Part shown: piece by piece, positions 13,753 through 23,825 of the stretch | Numbering within the stretch: the stretch's first letter is position 1 | Layout of the letters: every line of letters starts with the position of its first letter | DNA from: Golubevia sp. BC0850 | Taxonomy: Eukaryota > Basidiomycota > Exobasidiomycetes > Golubeviales > Golubeviaceae | Reading direction: 5' to 3' | Assembly (NCBI GenBank): GCA_012976225.1 | Contig: JAAVVG010000002.1 | Location: 248,001 to 312,000, forward strand | DNA length: 64,000 nt | Notes under the pieces: model-generated | Databases searched by the model: none | What the model saw: the letters and a program-made list of their open reading frames with translations, nothing else | What the model was told of the DNA's origin: nothing | Translations under genes and position numbers: made by a program

Positions 13753-14864
13753 TATTGTAAATCTAAAAGGGTAGGCTTGAAGAGAGTGACTTTCGTGAGG
13801 AGAGAAGAGGAGAGGGAAGAATCTGAAAATCGTAACAGCAAACTCGACTTAAGGCGCATTGACTCTAACCGCAGCACCCCACCTCGTTCGAGATGTCGAC
13901 ACAAACAAAATTGATGCTGCTGAAAACCAGTTCCAGATCGAGAATAAAGCACAAAAATTTAAGCAGGACCCAGCTTCAATCTTTCCGAACAAATGAAAAC
14001 CAAACCTCAAGAGCGGTCATCATCGATGTCGATTTACACTTGGAAATGGGAAAGTTTGTAGCAGTACATCACGGAGGGGAAATGGGAGTGTGTGAGAGAG
14101 TGTGTAAATAGGAGAATTACACATCATAAAAAGGGATAGGAGCTCGAGGGAAAAGGGAGTGGGAAGCAGGGGGAGAAAGAAGGGAGAAACCCGAAGAAGG
14201 CGAAAAGCACTGAGCTGGGAAAGAGATCTCGAAAAGAGAGGTTACAATTTGTACAAATGAGAAAGACTTGCTATGCAGGAGAGAGATCGACTCGGGGGGG
14301 GGGGGAAATAGAGAGAGAAGAAAAAGAGAAAGGGATGATGGAAGCAAGACGCGAGGTAAGGCTTTCTGTCAAGGCTTTTGAAAGGTGCAGATTTGATGAA
14401 TTACTTGATTAGATAAAAGGAGCTGGAGAGAAAGGGATGGCGATTATATACGACTTGAGAGAGTGCTTTTTCGAAACTTGAGACTTGAATTCTTAAGAGA
14501 AGTAAACGAAGACTATGATTTGATTTCAAAGTCAATGCGAAGAGCGTTGACTAAGTTGAGGTTCCTTTTCCAGAAGAAACGCTGATTAAGTAAAGAGATA
14601 TAGAGGTCGAGAAGAGAAAGGGGGAAGGGAAGAAACTTCAAAGCAGAAAGGATGGGAGAATTTGATAATTTGGTGACTCTTTACGAGGTTTTGAAGTTCG
14701 AAAGATTTCTGTTGGTCCTTGTTGATTCTGAATTGCACTTGATTAATTGATTGGAAAGTCACTTTTAGAGGGGAGCTAATTAAACTGAGGCTTGAAGGTG
14801 AGGTCATCACTGGAGGTGAGATCTCCAATGATCGAGTTGTTCTAGATTCCAAAACTTCGCGGTT
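13753..14864. other. Intergenic, RPL8 promoter side
   Basis: This 1.1-kb gap between the RPL8 start and the stop of the next minus-strand gene contains the RPL8 promoter. A run of 12 G lies at 14294-14305, and GA-rich stretches surround it. No gene was seen. Confidence 0.5.
14294..14305. repeat. Poly-G run of 12
   Basis: A homopolymer of 12 G on the plus strand in non-coding sequence. Similar 10-12 nt G or C runs occur at 27263, 53896 and 55916. Such tracts are length-unstable and prone to sequencing error. Confidence 0.85.
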
Positions 14865-17387
14865 TCACCACTCTCTGTATATCGAAGGGTTGAAAGAGGG
14901 AGGAGCTGGAGCGGCAGGATTGAAGTTGGAAGGCGAATCTGCAGATTGAGGGGCTTGCTCCGTTCTGCCCCTCTTGGCTGCACTTTGCTCATTTCCGCTG
15001 CTTCCATAGCCTTGTCCTTCGTCATCGCTTCCTCTCTTGCGTTGGTGTTGGTTCCAGTTGAGAGGCGGAAGGGCGGTTCCGTTCGACAATGGTGGAAGAG
15101 AGAGAGATGGAAGAGAAGGCAGGGGAGCTCTTCCTGGAGTATGGATTGGGCTATCGGATTGACCCATGTTTCTCAATTGAGGAGAACTCATATGGGAGAG
15201 TGAATGAGAGGCGAGAGAGGTTGGAGGATGAGACATCGAAGGAGATGGAATAGACCGCAGTAGAGATGGAGTGCTGTTCGAAGAAGAGTTAGAGCTAGAG
15301 TTGGCGGCTAGAGTATTTGGAGAATTTGGATTTCCGATCAGCTCGTGACCATTTCCAGTTTCTCTAGAGAAGGAGCCATTCATCTCCTGATTGTAGATAC
15401 GTTCTCTTCCGACTAGATCTGCTTCCTGATATGGCTGATTGAATTGAAGACCATTTGAGGTCGAAGGTTGATTGTTGCTCCATCTCTCGTTCGAGTCTCT
15501 AGATCCATTTGTCCAGGGAACGCTAGTACCTCCATATTGTCCCATCCCGTGCATATTAGAGTAGGATTGGCGAGAGAGTGAGTGAGAAGAGGTTGAGGAT
15601 GAGGCAGGGGAAGACGATCTCTGTTCTCCACCTTGAGCCGAGTTGACAAGGCCATTGGTTGGAAGCCAAGGCGTAGAGGTGGAAGGAGTTTCCTTTCCTT
15701 TTCTAGCTCTATCAGCCTCGTACTTCGCGAAGAAAGCAGCTCTGTTCGCTCTGACTTCTTCTTCGTTCTTTGGAAGAGGAGGAGGTGCCACTTGACCTGA
15801 GCGATAGATGTAATCGTCTTGAGGAGAGTAGTCGTTCGTTCCAGAGGTAGATCCGATGCTGCTTAGAGGAACAGATGGAGTCCAAGTCGATCTACTAATA
15901 TGACTATTGCTAAGATCGTTGCTTTGAACTTGTTCCGCAGAATCGCTCCTTTGAGCGGTGCGACTTCCAGGTCCATTCCTTTTAGGTTGTCTAGCCTTCC
16001 TTGGTTGACCAGCTGGCATTCTGAGAGATACGCAGCCTAGAGCTTTGGCAGCGGTCTTGAAGTCATTGGTGGTGACTACAGCTCTGAGATTAGGATTCTC
16101 CCTCTTGGCTTTTCTGTTCTTGTTCTCCTCTGCCAGCCTGGCATGAACAGCGTCCTCGATGGCTTGTCTGACCCTTTCTGGATATCGACCTCCCTCTCCT
16201 CCCTCTCCTGGAGATCCTCTAGCCAGTTGCTGGATAGTGTAGAGCACTCGGTCGTGTGATCCAGCTCTTCCGTAGCCTGGAACGATTTGCTGAGTGAACC
16301 AAGCTGGTCCTCCCCAGAGGTCGTCGATTCGAGACCTCAGTCCTCTGACTTCAGCGGCGTACTTTGATTTGTACTGCTCGTGCTCTGCTTGACCGATATG
16401 CTGTCTGTCGACTCTTGGAATGTAAGTCGAGCCTCTAGCCTGAGCTCTAGCGGGTGGTAGAGCGTCATCGTTGGAGGAACCGGATCCGTTGTCGCCACTG
16501 TTCGTTGGAGAGGGAGGACCAGCCGCTTCGTTTCCATTGAAAGAGGTCGACGGCATCGATGGTCCTTGATGATCGGGCTGATGAGAATCTAAGGCGGGGA
16601 AAGAGAAGGAGGGGACAAAGCAAGGAAAAGTGTGTCAGAGATTGATTTGAGGGGTGGTTGGTGTGTACAGAGCTGCTCCACGCTTTCAGCCCTCCTCTTA
16701 CGATTCGGAACAGAGTGTCGGCCAAACCAGATAACGAGATCAAGAGACTCGTTTAAATAAAAATCGCAGTGAAATCGAACATCTTCGCAACGGCAAGAGA
16801 ACCTCGTGGTCTGATTCAAAGCAACGGTGAACTCTTCCATCTTCCCTTCAAGCTATCTCTTCCCACCATTGTCCTGTTTCAACTTCGCAACCGTACTGAC
16901 TCTTGGACAACTCACTTCTATCTGCCTGTGCGGATCCCCACGTTCTAGAACTGACACCGTTTGACTCAAGCTCTTGAGGTAAAGATGGTCGAAATGGTTC
17001 CATAGAAGCAGCTTGAGTGTGAGAGAGATTGTGGTTGTGATGGATTGGGCTTGCAGGATGAAAGGTTGGATAGATGATGTTATTGGCTGCTTGATTTAAA
17101 GTAGAATCATTTGAAGAAGAAGGGAAGGAAGTCATTTGAATGAGGTTGCTTGCAGGATCTTGATAGAGTTGAGTGGGGATTGCAATTGGAGGAGCAGATA
17201 GTTGAACCACAACTGGTTCTTCGTCCGGAGGTGGTGGAAGTGGATAGAAAGGAGGAGGTGAAACAGCTTGAGTCAATTCAGTGTTGAACTGCTTGGGTTG
17301 AAATTGATTTTGATGAGAGTTCTGTCTTGTATGAGACATTGAAGCAGTTGAATCTTGACCCATTTGAAGATGAGAGGAAGTCGTCAT
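14865..17387 (-). CDS. Unrecognised Ser/Asn/Pro-rich protein, at least two exons
   Basis: Exon 1 starts at the ATG 17385-17387 (MTTSSHLQMGQDSTASMSHT) and is Pro/His/Asn-rich. The second exon starts at about 16588 (acceptor CTTAG) and runs to the stop at 14865. The exon 1 donor is not certain; a weak GTTGCG after 16892 is the site that keeps phase. The only ordered-looking part is in exon 2: IPRVDRQHIGQAEHEQYKSK, EVRGLRSRIDDLWGGPAWFT, YGRAGSHDRVLYTIQQLARG and DFKTAAKALGCVSLRMPAGQ, probably a helical domain of about 160 residues followed by a Lys/Arg patch (KARQPKRNGPG) that could be a nuclear localisation signal. The rest is low-complexity Ser/Asn/Pro. I do not recognise the family; a transcriptional regulator is possible but unproven. 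Confidence 0.7.
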
Positions 17388-18712
17388 CCTTCTCTCCTGG
17401 ATTGACTTTGTGTTGGCTCAAAGTTGAATTGAAAAGAGGGTATCACCTTGAGAATTGAAAAAGGAGGTGGTGGCTAATCGCAGCCCAGAATGGTGAAGAT
17501 CTAGGTGAGATGGTCAAGAAGAAGGAAGGGAAAGAGGCCCTTCTCAGTCCAATATCGAGTGATCCGGCCAACGGGCTACGTACTAGTAGTTGTTCAGTTT
17601 ACTGGCAGAAATCCAGTGAAGAATTGGGGCCCAACAGAGGCCAAGTAACGAAACGAGGACGGGATTTGATCTAGATTCCAGTGTGTTACTAAATTACCTA
17701 AACAGGAAATGCACTCCTCCGTCTACCCCTCCCATGAAAATTTTCGCTCTCAACTCCTCTGATAGGTTGCAGTTGTCTTTTGATCAAGACAACTGCATTC
17801 TAGTCTATGAGCAGAGAGGGAGGATTCTAGGAAGGTGGATCACTGCTGCTGGGATGGACACAGTTCAATAGGCAAGGAAGTGACACAACTTTTCACAACT
17901 CGGACTTGCGGCTTGCGGAACAAAGTTTGATCGGATCTGTCGACTTTTAATTTTGGAGCGAATGACGATTTATTGAGTAATTCAGTACTTATGCGAGTGC
18001 TCCCCAGTTCCACCGCTGTGCTACAAAAGTCTAGACCTTTTATTGCTTCTCCCACTCCACTACTCCACCACCTTTCTCTCTCTTACATACCTCGCTGCCA
18101 TCCTCCCTCCTCCCTTCCTCACAGCAAACCTTGTTTCTGCAGCAAAAAAGAAGTTACACAGATCACGGCTCACGCAGGAAATGATCATGGATGGGTCTGG
18201 AACCAACGCCAAAACAAACGCCACCGTCCACAATTTTCTCCTCTTCTTCCGCAGAGGGACCGTCGAGCCGATCCCTCTTGAGAAAAAGCAAGAGAGGATC
18301 AGCGGGGGTCCAAAAAAGTGTGAAAACTCAGATAGACCAAACAAAGGTCGTAGGTCCATCAAAGGGAGAAGAAGGGAGAAGAAAACCTGAGTAGCAAATA
18401 CTCAACGTGTACGCGACTATCTATTAGAGAGAAGCTGAAGCTGGAGCGATCTCGAGAAGGGATGCGTTGGGCTTGCAGTTGAAGGGATGGAAAGGTGTCT
18501 CTTATAAATACTGTTGCTTGTCGTGTCGTGTGGTTGAAAACATTGAAATTAGAGTGGGAGAATTGTAAAGATACTGAGGTGCTGAGGGTTGGACTGACGG
18601 AAAAATGGTATTTACACGAGTTTGGTTGGTAGCGGCGGAACTCTTCATCGATTCATCCCTTCATTCTTCTCTCTTTTGTCTTCCCCTTTCCCTGATCCAT
18701 CCTTTGAAAGTC
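17388..18712. other. Intergenic 1.3 kb
   Basis: This gap lies upstream of the preceding minus-strand gene and downstream of the next. It holds only short frames. The plus-strand frame 17683-17871 encodes LQLSFDQDNCILVYEQRGRI and faintly resembles the frame at 9667-9867. No other feature was seen. Confidence 0.45.
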
Positions 18713-21700
18713 CTACTTGATCAAATCCTTTCCTTTTCTCTTGATCTTAGCTACTTTGTCTGCGATCTCTCTCCTTTCCAAGTCACCCAAGCTCTCATCC
18801 TCTAACACCTCGTCCTCCAGGTTTCCCAGAAGCCTGGCAAACGAAGCAGCTGGAGTGGCAGTTCCAGCAGAACGAGGAGCTAAACGTTTTCTGAGAGAAT
18901 TTGGAGTTGGACCTAAAGGAATAGGATGGGAGCTAGTGCTTTGAGATTTGGTTGGAGTTGCCATCTGGTCTTGAACTGGACGACGATGCTGCTCAGTCTT
19001 CTGGAGTGGAGGTGCTTCTCCAAAGAACTTGTTGAGCTTCTTTGCTCTCAAAGCTCTCTGCCTTCTGGCTTCATGTTCGTCATCGGAATCTTCTTGGGCG
19101 ATTGAGGAATCGATGGACAAGATCGAAGCAGAGCTACTAAGTTGGTGACCTTCTCCTCCTTCTTCTTTTCCAAAGTCCTGATTTTCTGACAAGTCATGGA
19201 AAGCCTTCCCTTTCGAAGTCGATTGAAGCGCAAAGAGGGAATCATGGGAGACTGTTTGATCTGAGCTGCGACGATCCATCATCGTAGGCGTGGAAGGTTC
19301 GAAAACATCATCTCCAGAATCGTAACCAGGAAGGAAGCTTCGGCCTTCTGAGTCGTCGAAAGGATTGACCGAATTAGCGAAGTAGCCAGAGGTTCCGGAT
19401 GTAGAATTGAGTCCTGCTCTTGATCCTCCATCTCTGTCCTCAGCGTCCAGTTCAGAAACCAACTCGCTGAGAAGGTTCACGTCGTTGTCCAGTAGATACT
19501 CCAAGCTCGAGATTGATTGTCTGTAGGCGCTCCCAGAGTCGTCGCTGTCGAGGGAGACGAAAGAAGATCCTGAGTCGAGTAGAGCTCTCTCATCCTCTTG
19601 CACCTTCTTCCCAGGTCCAGTCCTGGAGCTGGCTCCTCTTTCTGCTGCTTTCATTGGACGTTCTGGAGGCTTGGAGAGAACTGACATGGGTATGGCAAAT
19701 TGACCAGGTTCAGAGAAAGAGTGAGCATGTTGTCCTTTCCGAGCGAAGAGTTGCTGGGGCGGAGCTTCTCCGAAGACATTGGCCAGCTTGTTAGCTCTTT
19801 TGACGTTCTTGATCCGATCAGAATCTGAAAGACCGTTTGGCAGGTTTAGTTGTTGCTGTACCACAGAAGGGGAGTCGCTCCGTCTTTGAGCTGCAGCTGC
19901 AGCGCTCTTCAGCTTGTTCAGCGCAGCTACTCGAGCTGCTCTTCCTTTTCCGTGAGAAGGAGTAGAGGTCTCTTCCTCTTGATGATCGAGGTCCATGGGC
20001 TCAAGCTGAGTATCTGGGTACACCAGCTGGACGGGGACGACACTTCCGAGCCAGGACGACAGTTTGGCGACCTTCTTCCGTCTCTCCTCTCGGATCCGGT
20101 CTTCATCGTCGACTTGCATGGACTTATCCTCGCTACTAATACTGAGAAAAATGTCGGATTCGATCGAAGCATGAGCCCGATTCAAATCCATATAGCTCGA
20201 GTCTCCGTCTCTAGTCAGACGTCCGGGAGCCTCCAGGCTAGAGCCAGCCTCGAAGTCTAAGGACAACACAGAAGGACTTCTGATGCTGAGAGTGTCGGCG
20301 AGAGATCTCCTGCGACTGAGGGGAGAGGCTTGCCGAGTGACGTTCAATCCCAGAATAGCGGCTGCTTTAGGATGGATGTCTGCTGGTAGAGAGCGATTTG
20401 GACCTTGAGAATGAGAGGTGGGGTTGGCAACGAAGCTAGAATCCTTGAATTCAGCAGAGCTGTTTCCGAACAAGAGGTTCTTCCCACCTCCAGTCACCCT
20501 GGAAGCCTCCGCTCTTGCTTTCTCGACGAAGATGACGCTTCTCGAACGTCTTCTTAAGCCTTTGCTGTCCATTTGAGAAGTAGATCCGGTATTGAAAGAG
20601 GATTGGAAGCCATATGAAGGTAGCTCTGGACTTTGAGAGTCACTTTTCCGTCTGTTGAGATCTATCCTGCGAAGAATGTTTTTCTTCTCGGCTCCGAAGT
20701 TGTTCTCTCCATTGACTAGAACTTCTTCTCCTAATACCCTTGCCAGCTTCTGGTTCCTACGAAGCTGCTCCCGCTTCTCTTCTGGAGAGAGAGCGTACTT
20801 GGCGACCGGAAGTCCAAGATCGAAGTGGATTGAAGAAGAGATCTGGACTGACTTCGGCCTTGGTCTCTGGACTGTTACTGAGACATTTGTGGTTCCATAA
20901 GATGGTTGAGAATCGGACCTTCCCATTGGAGAAGAGTTGGAGGCTCGAGATGGCGTGTAGCGTCTACTAGCTCTTCGAAGAACTTGACCCGCAGGAGTTG
21001 GCAGAAGCGATTCCTCAGCTTCCTCGTTCTCAGAGTCCACACCATGATGTTCCTTCGTTCTGCTGAAGCTCGAACTGCTCCTGAGGGAAGACGAAGAAGA
21101 GCTTCCTCTCGCTCTCCTGTCCAAGGTCATCAACGTAGATTCGATCGCTTCCTCTCTTCTGTTGACTCCTAGCAACCCAGCTTTGTCTCCTAGATGTAGA
21201 CCCTTTTTGAGACCTCCTCGATCTGTGGAATTGGGCTCCTCGTCGTCTCCGTTGCGGTCGATAGGAAGACTCGAAGTAGAGGAGAGGAGAGACTTGGTGA
21301 GAGACGAGCCTGGTCCAGCAGCTGTGGGAGGACCGATTCTTCCTCTGGTAGCTTTGTAAGCTGCCCACTCTTTTGCTGCTTCTTCTTGAAGGTTTGAAGA
21401 GGTGTCCCTGTAAGAGATGCGACGTTTCAGAGGAGTCGGGAAACTGGATGAGCTAGGAGAGGAAGCTAGATTGGCCGTTGCAGTTTGCGATGGAGGAGAG
21501 AAGGTGGCAGTTGATGGCTCGCTTACGCTTTGAAGAGGATCAAATTGAGAGAGCGTTAAAGAAGGAGGGATGGACGCTGAACCTTGAGATTTGAAGTTGG
21601 CAGGACTGGAAGAGCTCGTACCAGAGGTCCTTCCTCCCTCTGTTGGCAGTGAGAGTATCGGTAGATTCTGACTTTGAGAATTGGAAGCTCTCGGCTGTTC

Positions 21701-21898
21701 TGCCTTGAGCTGTCTTTGAACCTCTCTCTCCCTACTATCCCTTTCCCATTCTCTCTCCCTCTCCCTTTCCTTTTCCCTCTCCTTGAACCTACTGGACTGA
21801 GGTGGTAGGATCACGGGCCTTCTCTCCCTTCTGAAATCGTCTGGAGAGAAGACTCTATCCTTTGAGACAGCTGGACTTGAGGTTGAGCTGACAGACAT
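18713..21898 (-). CDS. Large Ser-rich protein with four K-L-x3-(F/L)G motifs
   Basis: A single-exon frame of 1061 residues from the ATG at 21896-21898; three codons upstream remain open but lack an ATG. The N-terminus has an Arg/Glu-rich helical stretch (FKEREKEREREREWERDSRE). Four related short motifs recur in disordered, phospho-site-like sequence: LRRNQKLARVLGEEVL (near residue 377), RRKKVAKLSSWLGSVVP (near 602), KRANKLANVFGEAPPQQLF (near 704) and LRAKKLNKFFGEAPPLQ (near 953). Each is a basic amphipathic helix followed by (F/L)G-E/S and Pro or Val. The C-terminus is a charged helix (LEDESLGDLERREIADKVAK). The neighbouring head-to-head gene at 23826 carries the same motif twice. No enzymatic domain was seen; a scaffold or docking role is a guess. 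Confidence 0.75.
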   Translation of the reverse strand: MSVSSTSSPAVSKDRVFSPDDFRRERRPVILPPQSSRFKEREKEREREREWERDSREREVQRQLKAEQPRASNSQSQNLPILSLPTEGGRTSGTSSSSPANFKSQGSASIPPSLTLSQFDPLQSVSEPSTATFSPPSQTATANLASSPSSSSFPTPLKRRISYRDTSSNLQEEAAKEWAAYKATRGRIGPPTAAGPGSSLTKSLLSSTSSLPIDRNGDDEEPNSTDRGGLKKGLHLGDKAGLLGVNRREEAIESTLMTLDRRARGSSSSSSLRSSSSFSRTKEHHGVDSENEEAEESLLPTPAGQVLRRASRRYTPSRASNSSPMGRSDSQPSYGTTNVSVTVQRPRPKSVQISSSIHFDLGLPVAKYALSPEEKREQLRRNQKLARVLGEEVLVNGENNFGAEKKNILRRIDLNRRKSDSQSPELPSYGFQSSFNTGSTSQMDSKGLRRRSRSVIFVEKARAEASRVTGGGKNLLFGNSSAEFKDSSFVANPTSHSQGPNRSLPADIHPKAAAILGLNVTRQASPLSRRRSLADTLSIRSPSVLSLDFEAGSSLEAPGRLTRDGDSSYMDLNRAHASIESDIFLSISSEDKSMQVDDEDRIREERRKKVAKLSSWLGSVVPVQLVYPDTQLEPMDLDHQEEETSTPSHGKGRAARVAALNKLKSAAAAAQRRSDSPSVVQQQLNLPNGLSDSDRIKNVKRANKLANVFGEAPPQQLFARKGQHAHSFSEPGQFAIPMSVLSKPPERPMKAAERGASSRTGPGKKVQEDERALLDSGSSFVSLDSDDSGSAYRQSISSLEYLLDNDVNLLSELVSELDAEDRDGGSRAGLNSTSGTSGYFANSVNPFDDSEGRSFLPGYDSGDDVFEPSTPTMMDRRSSDQTVSHDSLFALQSTSKGKAFHDLSENQDFGKEEGGEGHQLSSSASILSIDSSIAQEDSDDEHEARRQRALRAKKLNKFFGEAPPLQKTEQHRRPVQDQMATPTKSQSTSSHPIPLGPTPNSLRKRLAPRSAGTATPAASFARLLGNLEDEVLEDESLGDLERREIADKVAKIKRKGKDLIK

Positions 21899-23825
21899 GT
21901 TCTCCAATTGAAGTTGAAGACAGGGGAGATGGGATTGTCTTTAGATTTGAGGAATGAGGGTTCGCATTGAAGGTTCAGTGAAAATAGTCGGAGTTTTGCT
22001 CTCTTTCTGTTGAGAGATGAAAAGTAGATGGATAAGAGTGAATGACGAAGTGACAAAAGGATCAGATTTGAAGAAAGAAGGATAGTGGTTGAGTAGCAGC
22101 TGTAGAGTAACACGATGAGAGAGAGAACAACACATGAAGATCATTCATGCATACTCACCAGTGATAGATTCAGGAATGAGTTGAGTTCTCTATTTCTCAC
22201 TTTCCAGCTGTTGATAAGGTGGTGAGGAACGATTGAAGAGTGAGACCTTGTATTTGTTTGCTGCAGGGAGGATAAGGCACCTCTCCGGGACCTCCTGCAG
22301 AGCGATCGGCCAGCGACAGAGAGGTTGAAACGTTGAAGTAAATTTGAGAACGAGTGAGTCTGTGACTTTATCTCCAGGATTTGAATATCTAGATGTCGAT
22401 CTCTTGAATAGACTGATTGATGGAAGGAGGAGTGTGATGCTCTGCAACTCTCTCTCTGCAGTTCCCCACTATAGCTTCCCGCTTTGGCCTTCACTCCTCC
22501 GACGCCCAAATGCAACTGCTTTTTGGTGATGATAAAACTTGAATTTGACTTCTGCAAGAGTATGTAGCATCTGGTCTTTCTCTCAAAAAGCTACTCTCTT
22601 CGCCGCCGAACTCAAGGGCACTTCCCAAAGCACTTGCAAAGCCCCTCAATCCCTCATCAACTACATACAGATGCATTAGACAAAGAGGTTGACGACCGAA
22701 CAGAAGAATTCTCCATTGTTATGAAATCATCTGGTATGTAAGTCATTAGAAATAGGAAGAGGAGGTGGAGACTGGCCAAAAGACCCGCTGAATAAGTTCT
22801 TTGTTCTTTAATCTTTCCACACAGATATGACTGAACAATGTCCCGCTCCTCCCAATTGAAACTTCGAATAAAGACTTTCGACTTTTCGGAGATTTGCTCA
22901 GCAGTAGAAAATGTCGATTGGGACAGCTCAAAGGAATTTATGGTTCGGAAGAAAAGAGATAGATTTCACCTTCCCCTTCGTTGCTACGCAAGACTCAAGC
23001 TGATCTCACTACCAAGAAATCGTGGTCATGACACCTCGAAAAGACTCTTTCCAAGTCGATTCCGATCTAAATCATGGGTCTCCCAAACCCAGAAGTGAGT
23101 GCTCAAAGTCAACACCTCGCAGCGTGATAGAATCGCATGTGTTCTTCACTGACCACACACCTTCCACTCTGCCTTCTCCTCGATTGATCGATGCTGCTGT
23201 TATGCTATTGAAGAGAGGTTCTCTACATTGAAGGTCATCTCAGCAGCTCCTCTCCCACCCAGCCCAATCTCTTCCTCTTCTTCCACTCCCACCTCATCTT
23301 CGTCTTCACCCGCCAGACGTTTGGAGGCTCCCTTGCTGACTTCCCCCTTTGGAAGCTAGCTCTCTGGTATCACTTTCAGAAGCATCGGATGACGCATTCT
23401 TACAGATGAGGTGACTTTGTAATTCGAGAAGGGAAAGTACTTGTACATCGTGGGCGTCACCGAAAACCATGTATACAGGAATCCACACTTCCTTCTTCAG
23501 CCGAAAATGCTTGAAATAGCTTCGTCGCTTCTTTCTGCAGAGGCTATTTCGAAATGGAGAAAATTTATCAGATGGAGACCGGTGAGATCAGAGGTACTCT
23601 GTGCCTCTGGGATCGACAATGTCAAAGTTTCGATGGAGCTTGCTTTTGCAGAAAAGAAACCGAAAAGAAGTGAGGGTGCTTCGTGTAAACGTTTGCTTCT
23701 TATCTTTTGAGTGTCTCAGGATATCTGTCACTTAATGCTCGTCCTTGCTTCTCCCCTTCTGCTTGAACCCTCTCAGCTCATCCTCAAACATTCCTGCATT
23801 TGCCTCGAGCGTGCCCTCATCAATC
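21899..23825. other. Bidirectional 1.9-kb promoter region
   Basis: This is the head-to-head space between two Ser-rich genes that share a motif. A consensus donor on the minus strand near 22155 (GTGAGTATGCATG) suggests a spliced 5' leader for the 18713-21898 gene. A small plus-strand frame starts at an ATG at 23029 (MTPRKDSFQVDSDLNHGSPK) and runs about 67 codons; downstream Ser-rich sequence near 23240-23370 lies in another frame. A small spliced gene here is possible but not supported well enough to call. Confidence 0.4.

Noticed and set aside
23029-23370. Small gene starting MTPRKDSFQVDSDL in the bidirectional promoter
   Set aside because: The frame ends after about 67 codons, the Ser-rich sequence downstream is in another frame, and no intron of reasonable size joins them. 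It is kept only as a note.
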